Of a stretch of 64,000 bases of DNA, positions 53,201 to 61,147 are shown piece after piece. Each line of letters begins with the position of its first letter. Position 1 is the first letter of the stretch. The DNA is from Aureobasidium sp. EXF-3400 (taxonomy: Eukaryota; Ascomycota; Dothideomycetes; Dothideales; Saccotheciaceae), in NCBI GenBank assembly GCA_024195585.1, contig SWBL01000031.1, positions 124,001-188,000 on the forward strand. The letters are read 5' to 3'. A program made the position numbers and the translations under genes. Below the pieces are notes generated by a model. It was not told the origin of the DNA. It was given only the letters and a program-made list of their open reading frames with translations, and did not search any database.

Positions 53201-53379
53201 GCCGGGCGCGACTGCACTTTGGCGGCGGCAGTGACAGGAGCGGCATTGGCGTCGACGGTATTTGCAGGCGTCGCACTCGGAGTGGCGTCATCGTCGTCGT
53301 CGGCATCATCGTTGTACGGCGGCGGCGGCATATTCGAACGCATGGCGGTGCCGGCGGGAGTCGTAGGCAGGCCAGTCAT
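47281..53379 (-). CDS. Giant PAS-domain hybrid histidine kinase
   Basis: A hybrid kinase of 1997 residues. Exons are 53379-47767, 47714-47601 and 47547-47281 (52 and 53 bp introns; joins VNQM-VLLKFLSK and SIIL-CDLHMPNK). The first 280 residues are disordered. A split GAF-like region is spread over about 285-720 (NVYDLVLQLNSEPGLEAWW, LAVYPILKGLESEL, VVHIPLIHP, PIAILSILSPA). PAS domains lie at about 970-1090 and 1100-1290 with PAC-type ends. His1310 is in SNMSHEIRTPLNG. The ATPase has Asn1427, DTGQGF (1464) and GTGLGL (1494). A receiver-like segment at 1689-1815 lacks the acceptor Asp (IVLVLQSVP) but keeps FKPLKP. The true receiver starts near 1860 with VEDN, Asp1911 in ILCDLHMP and Lys1966. 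No membrane segment is seen. The ligand is unknown. Confidence 0.92.
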
Positions 53380-56141
53380 CCCCCTTGGGGCTCGTGGTCT
53401 TGTTCAGCAAAGCAGCGCGCAGATGAGCCCGTCGGCAAAGGACGCATCAGCAACTTCGCCAGGAACGACCACAGGAGAGACAGGTGGAGGCCGAGCACGG
53501 AGGACGGAGATGGAGAACGACACGGCTCGACGTGGGCTCGTCGTCGTCGAGAGCGTGGGATTTGCGAGTGGATCGAGAGATGCGACTCTAGGCCCTCGTT
53601 CTCTCGTTCGTGCTATGAGACCTTCGACCAAGGCGTGTGGCAGCCGCAGACGCTTGAAACGCCAGCCCTCAAGTGCCTGCTTGGCTCTCGTCATCGGTCC
53701 AAACTCAAACTCGGTTTTGCGTCCCAAACCTGCGCCTTGTCGACCCAAAATGCAGTCAAACTATCTAATTCAACTCAACAATAAATACACTGCGCGGCCA
53801 GCTACAGTACGTCTTTCTGCGCTGTGCGTGTTTGATGCGCTGCAATATCTCTACTGACAAGAACTCGTGGTTCGAACTCTCCATCTGGCTAGAGCACTCG
53901 GCTTCCATGTCCATGTTCTGCATGCAACGTTTGTGCATTTATTCACCCCCGAAGCACCACTCTCCCAATCACTCTCCTAATCACTGCCTCACAATTTCTT
54001 AATTATCATTTTCGTACTTTTAATTTGTCGTGCTCTAATTATTCTCCATCTCTCGGCTCGTTATTCTGTTTTCACGCCTGCTTTCCTCGTCTCAGCTGAG
54101 AGCTCGACAAACAGTCAATGGTCTTTCATCGTCGATGTGCTTTGTCCAGACCGTGTCAGAACGTTCTCGCCATCTTCTTGTGGCGCTTCCAGACAAATAT
54201 ATGCATGTCCGCTCACTGCTTGCAGCCGACCTATGGCTCTGGCCGTAAATCCCCTGGCTTTCCTTTGATTGACTATCATTGAACGCAACAAGAGTCTCCA
54301 TTGTTGTTGGTTATTTCTGTTGTTCGACCACGAGGCAATCATGATCGGACATTTTCGTCCAAAGATTCCGCTCACCTAACTACACCGCCCTCGAACGTCT
54401 CCAACAACACATGCACACGGGCGCGATTGTCCATAATGAGGCATATGCACAGTCAATGGCATTCATCCCTTTGTAGAATGCGACTTTTCAAATCACATGT
54501 CGCAAATCATATAGATACATGAAGCCTAGGCCCGTACGGCTCTCCGCTTTGCTCTTCAGCTTGCTCCCTAGACATTACTCGTGGGTATCCCCTCGTAAGT
54601 CGTGAGTATGCAAAATTTAGTCCTCGTTCCTTTAGCGAGTGTATATCTGTCATGGCTCCACAATGTCTGCCTTCGACTCGAGCACAAGTTCAACAGAGAT
54701 ATGCACCTCCACACGCATCATCTCCAGACTCCCATCTAACCATCCCCGATATGCCTCGAGAACAGGCATCTAATGAAACGGTCCACTGCCGTCACCTTGT
54801 CACCACGATCGAGCAAAACAATAATAACTGTCGTGGGCTTGAACACGATTCAGCCACGGTGTCATTGCTAAACACATGGCTCACCCCTTGGTTTTGTGTG
54901 AGATCGGTGAAAGCCTCACGCCGATCACCTGTCACGATGATCTTCTGCCAGATCTCGGTACCGATGCTTGAGGGAGGATAACTGCAACAATCGTCTTTCA
55001 ACATCAAAGCCGTTCAACTGTCTACAAGTGCCGTGTTAAAAGTTTCCTAACGACCTGCCTCCCTGGTACTACATAGCACTTAGAGACGAACAACATCAGC
55101 ACTTCATCAGTGCAAATTGTGTTCGGAAGAAAGAAATGTACGGGGCATGGCGAAGCATTTGGATGCCAACGATGTCAGTTGAGAATGCCTCCATGTTGCA
55201 AACATGAGACGACGTTGCCTTCAGTGCGCGCAACGCTTGTATGCAAAGCATCATCCTCGCTCTATGTGTCTGTATAATGTTAAAAATTGTATGCGAGATG
55301 TGCACCTGCGACTGGAAAAGACCTCATGACCGTTCTACTGCAAACACAGTCAGTAGTGGGTGAACGTGGCTTGAAACTCGGATGCTGCGAAATGTGTGTG
55401 AAGCAATCTTGTGGTGAGAATGAGAACCTGAACAAAACACCAACGAGACGATGAACTAAGCCCCCAAGACATTTGCAAATGTTCCAAGGCTGTGTAAGAT
55501 CAATCAGTATAGGCAATTGATACATAGAGTCTGACATGACCGTGATAAGATCCTCTGATGACATTTAATATGGTTGAGGGTACGACCCTGTCATGAGGCT
55601 GAGCGATCTGACAACATCCATCTTGTCTTGTTGAGCATAAGATTCGAATCGGCTACGAATGTGCACGGTCGGGTAAAGAAACGAAAGAGCGACACCAAAT
55701 GTACTCGCAACCGAGATCTGCATGTATGTGCTAACCTGATTGCACAGTATACAATCTAGAGCCACAATGGCAACGACTATCGCCTTGTAATTGTATTCGC
55801 TGCACTGTGATATTGTGCCGTGGTAGTGCATTTCATCATCATCAAGTTCAAATGAACATTTGAATGAAGAGCCAGCAAGATTTGAAGGGGTGAGTTTAAT
55901 TTGGTATGGTCAAGGATGTGGTTGCTCTTCTGCGTCGTGCAGTTTGAACGAATTTTGATGCACACACAGAGATTGTATGTTGGATACGCGTCCTAGCGAT
56001 AGCGGCTCGACAGGAGCATATGGCAGGCTAGGTCAGGTTGTTTTGGTATCGTGGAAGGAAGTCTGAGCGCAGATTGGCCAGCATATAAGACGTAGTGGCG
56101 CAGAGTAGCCGATTTCTTCAGGAAACTTCCTTAGTAGCCGC
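53380..56141. other. 2.8 kb gene-free region
   Basis: This is the longest gap in the window. The first 0.5 kb is GC-rich and probably the promoter and leader of the giant kinase. The remainder is mixed-composition sequence with only short frames (up to about 109 codons), none with domain character, and no tRNA-like or tandem repeat that I can find. It may hold a non-coding RNA, long UTRs or an old decayed element. Confidence 0.5.
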
Positions 56142-57001
56142 TCAGCCTGTTCTACGCCACTTGGTGGCATCTGTGGCGTCTTCACCGTCGACCTCGTCGC
56201 CAGCATCGGCGTCCTCGAATTGATCGGCAGATCTCACTGTACCAGCACCAGCACCAAGGATTCCGCCCTCGGGCATGCGAAATTCGCCATTCTCGTCCAT
56301 GAAATCTTGAATGTTCTCAGAAGTGATCCAGCCACCAGTTCCTGGCTCAGGTTCCTGCTCTTGTTCTTGATCATCATCCTCATCTGGATCGGGGTGTAGG
56401 TCGGCGCAGTTAGACACAGCGGTAAAGAGTTTCTCGGCAGCATCAGTCGGGTTGCTATCCCCCTGAGGCTCGGGGGTCAACAGGAGCTCAACAGTCTCGA
56501 GGTCGTCGTCGGCGGTCTGCGCAATGTCGCTCAGGCATAGTTGCAGGTAGAGGGCGTTCTGTTGACGGGCGTGCAGGGAAATGGTTCGGTATGGGATCTG
56601 GATACCATGACCAGCACTTGTGCTCCAGAGAGTAAAGAAGCTGATGGCGATTAGCGAATGGGCAGACAGAGATAGACAGGAGCAGATTACTCTGATGTCA
56701 CCCAAATCTGGATGCGTGGGATGGTGACCTCGACTCTGGGCTCGTGGTCGTCGCCATTGGCCTGGGGGTGGGGAGAAGCATGAGGAGCAGCACCAGGACC
56801 GGCAGAGGTGCGCAATACTTGTAGAGCAGCGTTGGAGTTCAGTTCGTGTTCCGACACCTTCAGGACAGCATTTTCTACGCGATGATGCAAGACAGGTTTG
56901 GCGTCATAGAAGCTGCCTGGTGTTTCTTGTTGATGCGCCTCGAGACTGGTGTATTCGTCTTCACGCGGTATCGTATCGATGACCCTCAGAGCGCCGCTCA
57001 T
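56142..57001 (-). CDS. pICln (ICln) methylosome/Sm-chaperone protein
   Basis: A 269-residue acidic protein. Exons are 57001-56691 and 56640-56142; the 50 bp intron joins IQIWVTS-DFFTLWSTSAGHG. The fold is a PH-like ICln domain (Voldacs family): PGSFYDAKPVLHHRVENAVLKV, then the strand pair IQIWVTSDFFTLWS and GIQIPYRTISLHARQ, and ALYLQLCLSDI. An acidic loop (DEDDDQEQEQEPEPGTGG) and C-terminal acidic helix follow, as in animal pICln, which carries Sm proteins to the PRMT5 methylosome during snRNP assembly. The chloride-channel name is historical. Gly/Ala/Pro-rich inserts between early strands (TSAGPGAAPHASPHPQANG) are longer than in animals. It is divergent from the DHA1 transporter. Confidence 0.8.
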
Positions 57002-57659
57002 GTTTGCGATGTGAAATGTGCTTGATGAATGCGACAGCACGCGCGTCAAGCTTTCGCCCTTGAGCGACAAGCTTGCATGTGAAATGCTTGTTTGATTTGT
57101 TTGTTTCTATCAAGCATGCAAGGCTTGACGGAGCCTCCTCCTGGCTCCAGCCCTCTCAAGCCTTATCATGCTCATCAATGCTTATTCAAACTTCCACTAT
57201 CTTGATCATGTCGCTATATCTGTCCATGTCACCATTTCCATCATGTGCTTTGACCCCTGAGGCAAACGATTCTGCTTCGCCTATCGCGCCTTCTGGAATC
57301 ACGTTTCGCAAGGCCTTCCCAATCCGGGTGACAGCTTGGCACAGATACGTTTCAGCCGAGGTCTATCATCTCGGTCTCGCTAGACGCTTCCTAATTGTCC
57401 TCAACATCCGCGGCCCTTCTACCAAATTTACATATCTCGTTGATTTTTTGTTTGATACACGGCCCCTCGTAACCCCCGACCCACCGCATACATACTACAC
57501 CTCGGTATGTTGACGCGAAATCTGCCAACACTAACGGCCAATTCTGTCTTGCCCCCGATGGACCGCCCTGTCCCCTTTGTATATAGTCATTAGTAGACCC
57601 ACACCATGTAGGCAGGCCTTCTTCTATCCTACCTTCTTTTGCAATCTCTCCTGCCCAGA
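57002..57659. other. Divergent promoter region
   Basis: About 0.66 kb lie between the start codons of pICln and the second DHA1 transporter. A pyrimidine-rich stretch lies upstream of the transporter start. A 146-codon plus frame (57073-57513) has no domain character. Confidence 0.5.
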
Positions 57660-59534
57660 ATGGACTCCTCCGACTCCAAGGAGATGCATTCCAGCGACCC
57701 CCATACCTTCTCCCTCTTTCGACTTGTCCGTGACCAAGCTCGCATTAGTCCAGAGGTTTTGGCCCATCCCTATGAGGGTTCGGGTACAACGGATGACCCC
57801 TACATGGTGATCTGGATCCCCGAAGATGCTGGTAACCCTCTGAACTGGTCCGCAAACTTCAAGTGGATTGTGACTGCCATTGTTGCATTGTCATGTTTCT
57901 CTACTGCCTTTGCTTCAAGTGCCTTCAGCGGTTCGTCTCTTCTCAGCATATGCTGTGTCCTACACAATACTGATTGAGCACAGGAGGAATTCGTGAACTG
58001 GTAGCGGGCTTCCATGCTTCCACAGAGCTCATCACCGCCGGCGTCTCTCTCTTTGTTCTTGGTTTCGCTCTAGGCCCTCTCGTATGGGCACCCCTGAGTG
58101 AGACCATCGGTCGTCAAAAAGTCTTCTTCATGACGTTCGCTTTCTTTTCCGCCTTTCTTGCTGGCTGCGCTGGAGTCAATAACATCGGTAGTCTCCTCGT
58201 TCTGAGATTTTTCGCTGGCTCATTTGGTTCTTCGCCCTTTACAAATGCTGGAGGTGTCATCTCGGATATTTTCTCAGCTCAAGAGCGCGGTCGTGCTATC
58301 ACCCTCTTCAGTCTGGCTCCTTGTCTCGGTCCTGCCATTGGACCCATGGTTGGTGGCTTCCTGGGCGAGAACGAAGGCTGGCGTTGGGTACAAGGCTTGC
58401 TAGCCATTTTTGCTGGTATCTTGTGGATTCTTGGTTCGCTCATCGTCCCTGAGACCTACGCGCCAGTTCTGCTCAGACGTCGTGCGGAGGCACTTTCTAA
58501 GAGAACCGGTATGGTTTACCAGACCAAGTTTGATGCCGAAAGAGGCCCCGTCTCGGCTAAGCAGATGGTTTCAACTGTCCTCGTCCGCCCTTGGATCTTG
58601 CTCCTTACTGAGCCCATCGTTCTGCTTCTATCCATCTACATTGCCATCATCTATGGGTATTGTTGTCTCCGTGTTGATTTTGAGATCCTCAGCTAACGCT
58701 TCTTGCAGAACTCTTTACTTGCTCTTTGCTGCATTCCCCATCGTGTTCCAAGTCCACCGTGGCTGGAGTGAGGGTGTGGGCGGTTTGGCTTTCTTGGGAG
58801 TCGCTGTTGGTATGTTTGGTGCCATTGCCTTTTCCCTCTACTCGCACAGATGGTACACGGCATCGGCAGCCAAGCATGGTGGTTTAGCTCCTCCTGAATC
58901 ACGTCTTGTCATCGGCATGGTCGGTTCAGTCGCTTTACCCATCGGCATGTTCTGGTTCGCTTGGACAAACGGCCCTTCTGTCCACTGGATCTCACCCATC
59001 ATGGCCGGCGCACCATTCGGTTTCGGACTGACCACTGTCTTCCTGTCCGTGACGAACTACCTCATCGACGCCTATGTCATCTACGCCGCATCCGTCCTCG
59101 CCGCAAACACCGTCCTTCGTTCTCTTTTCGGTGCCGCATTCCCTCTCTTCACACGCTACATGTTCGACCGACTTGGAATCCACTGGGCCTCGTCTATCCC
59201 GGCCTTCCTCGCCCTTATTTGCGTGCCTCTACCTTTCTTCTTCTACAAGTTCGGCGCAAGAATCAGAGCCAAGTGCAAGTACGCCTCCGCTGCGGAGCAG
59301 GCGGTCAAGATGTTCCTCGCAAAGGCCGCAGCAACAACCACTGTGACCGAAGTAGGAAGCAACTCAGGCAGTGACGATGATAATGATATCGAAAAGACTG
59401 CCGACGTCAAGGACCCAATGGAACTTACTCGAGCCAAGACCAACGATACAGTCAAGGATCCTGCTGCGATTTATGAGGCCGGCCCTTATGACATTGATCG
59501 CGTCAACACCAAAAACTCGGTTTCGGGTATTTGA
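57660..59534 (+). CDS. MFS transporter, DHA1 multidrug/polyamine-type
   Basis: A 589-residue major facilitator. Exons are 57660-57930, 57984-58656 and 58709-59534; the 53 and 52 bp introns join SAFS-GGIRELVAGF and IAIIY-GTLYLLFAAFP. The leader carries DDPYMVIWIPEDAGNPLNWSANFKW, the DHA1 signature before helix 1. Helices 2-3 have VWAPLSETIGRQKVFF, helix 4 VLRFFAGSFGSSPFTNAGGVISDIF and the 5-6 region LGPAIGPMVGGFLGE with WRWVQGL, all typical of the Tpo/Flu1/Qdr-type branch. The C-terminal tail of about 90 residues is acidic and Thr-rich. Substrates of relatives include polyamines, fluconazole and mycotoxins; none can be fixed here. The split, intron-rich structure differs from the DHA1 gene at 8.3 kb, so the two are not recent duplicates. 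Confidence 0.9.
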
Positions 59535-59828
59535 GATTGGAGAAAACACTTTTCCCCCCAATTTATTATAATGATTAGAAACCTTTTTTAGACATTTAGA
59601 CTTTTGATAGACTTCTTTTTTCGAGATACCCCCCAAGATATTTAAAATTTCATTCTCATCACGTTTGTGGACTGTCTACTCTATCTCGTTCTTCTTGTCG
59701 ACTCGATGTCTTCCATGCCGTTGTGCGCGTCGGAGAGTCCGAGAGGATAGTTTTCCGGAATAGTGGTGCGAGGGGATCGCGTCGACATGTGCGAGTATAC
59801 AAAAGTGGCGTGTATGCAATCAGATGAT

Positions 59829-59950
59829 CCTGAAATGTCATCATGGTGATTACGAAAGCAATGGAGGAAGGAGCCGGAACCAGATTCTATGCGAGAAGGG
59901 ATAGACAAAAAGAAAGGAAGCTTCGGGATGGAACTGACGTGGCCCCTAAT
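59829..59950. repeat. Diverged repeat, copy 1
   Basis: This segment shares a 19 bp exact match, AAGCAATGGAGGAAGGAGC (59856-59874), with the segment at 60874-60892. Weaker similarity follows in the same order on both sides, including AAGAAAGGAAG against AGAAGGAAGGAAG and GACGTGGCCCCTA against GACGTTGCTCCCTA. The two are in direct orientation about 1 kb apart. This could be an old duplication or remnants of a small element. Confidence 0.5.
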
Positions 59951-60515
59951 TTTAGCCATTGAGCATTTTGGTTAATGATGTTTATCCTGCTCTCCCCTCC
60001 CCCCCGTGTGCGGAAGACAATCAAAATGTAGCTATAGAAATGCACAATACTTTGATGATCAATGTGGTTTTCATAGAGAAAAGCCCATTAAAGGCTATCT
60101 CAGTGGCCAAGCTCATTTTCAGTTGTAACTGTGCATTTCGATAACTTATAATACCTTATATCTCGGGATGGAGAAGGCGTCAATTGCAAGATTGTGACTG
60201 TCTTTGGCACACGGGGAAGCCGTACCAGCCAATGGCAAGAATGGAAGATAAATTCCTTCTTAGATGCAAGAGGTTCCAAGGCAAGAGTGACCAGCTAAGA
60301 AAACGCCAATCACACAAGTCCCAAAAAGAACAACCATAACAACAATCCTCCAAATCATAAACTCCTATATTAATCACAACTCACCTAGCAAAACAAATCC
60401 CCACTACCAAGGCTCAATCGTAGAAAGCCCCGTTTACGGAGAGAAAGCCACCAGTTAAACCTGGTTTCGTTTCCAAGAGTGAGGAGCCTTGAGGGGCTCC
60501 GAAAGTTTTGATAGT

Positions 60516-60600
60516 TCGACGACGAGAATCGAACCAGTGACCTTCTAGCGGGGATCGCCAACACAGTGTTGGCGTAAGACCGCTGGGCCAATCCACCGCC
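60516..60600 (-). ncRNA. Degenerate tRNA-like element with A and B boxes
   Basis: On the minus strand TGGCCCAGCGG (60590-60580) fits the polymerase III A box TRGYNNANNNG, and GGTTCGATTCTCG (60535-60523) fits the B box. Between them GCCAACACTGTGTTGGC forms a perfect anticodon-arm-like hairpin. However, the 5' bases before the A box (GGTGGAT) cannot pair with the 3' bases after the T arm, the T stem has a mismatch, and the anticodon loop lacks the invariant U33. It is therefore more likely a tRNA pseudogene or the head of a tRNA-derived SINE than a working tRNA. Confidence 0.45.
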
Positions 60601-60852
60601 TGTCGGTAAAGCGATGGTGGCAGGTGCGAGAGAGGCAGTGGTGCTGGTATATAAGGTGCGTGTGAGTTTGCCTGCTGGGCACTAAGTTGGGTCTAGATTT
60701 GGTCACTGTGAAAATGCTATAAGCATTAAGCCAAAATCATGTGCATAAACGATGCATTCATCATTGTTTGTCTCGGAGCAGGGCTTCTAGGCGAGAGCCC
60801 AGACACGTGTAACAGGAAAGAAGGTGGCATATCTGGAATTCAACAATCTTAA

Positions 60853-60955
60853 GAAGTCGCCACGATGATCATGAAGCAATGGAGGAAGGAGCTGATGAAC
60901 AGCTGTATACAGCAGCTACAAGAAGGAAGGAAGTTTTGGCATGACCGACGTTGCT
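60853..60955. repeat. Diverged repeat, copy 2
   Basis: The partner of the segment at 59829-59950. The longest exact shared word is 19 bp. The tRNA-like element lies between the two copies. Confidence 0.5.
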
Positions 60956-61147
60956 CCCTAGCCGAACACAGAAACCTAGAATCCCGGTCAGTCAACGATA
61001 TCTTGTAGTGGAAAGGAGTCCACATCGTGCACTTACTATAACAACCAAAAGCGATATTAGCAGCGAGTGTTGACCAGCAACACATTGCTAATGCATTTCA
61101 GCACCTCGCCATTGCCGCTCCCATCGTAACTTCCAAACCTAATACTT

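Larger units (their letters stand above)
59535..61147. other. Spacer with diverged repeat and tRNA-like element
   Basis: About 1.6 kb with no protein gene. It contains two related segments (around 59829-59950 and 60853-60955) and a tRNA-like element, listed separately. The 92- and 78-codon minus-strand frames there lie on the repeat and look non-coding. Confidence 0.5.

Noticed and set aside
53159..53857. A 232-codon plus-strand frame opposite the start of the giant kinase
   Set aside because: It is a mirror of the low-complexity N-terminus of the kinase with Gly/Ala/Ser bias.
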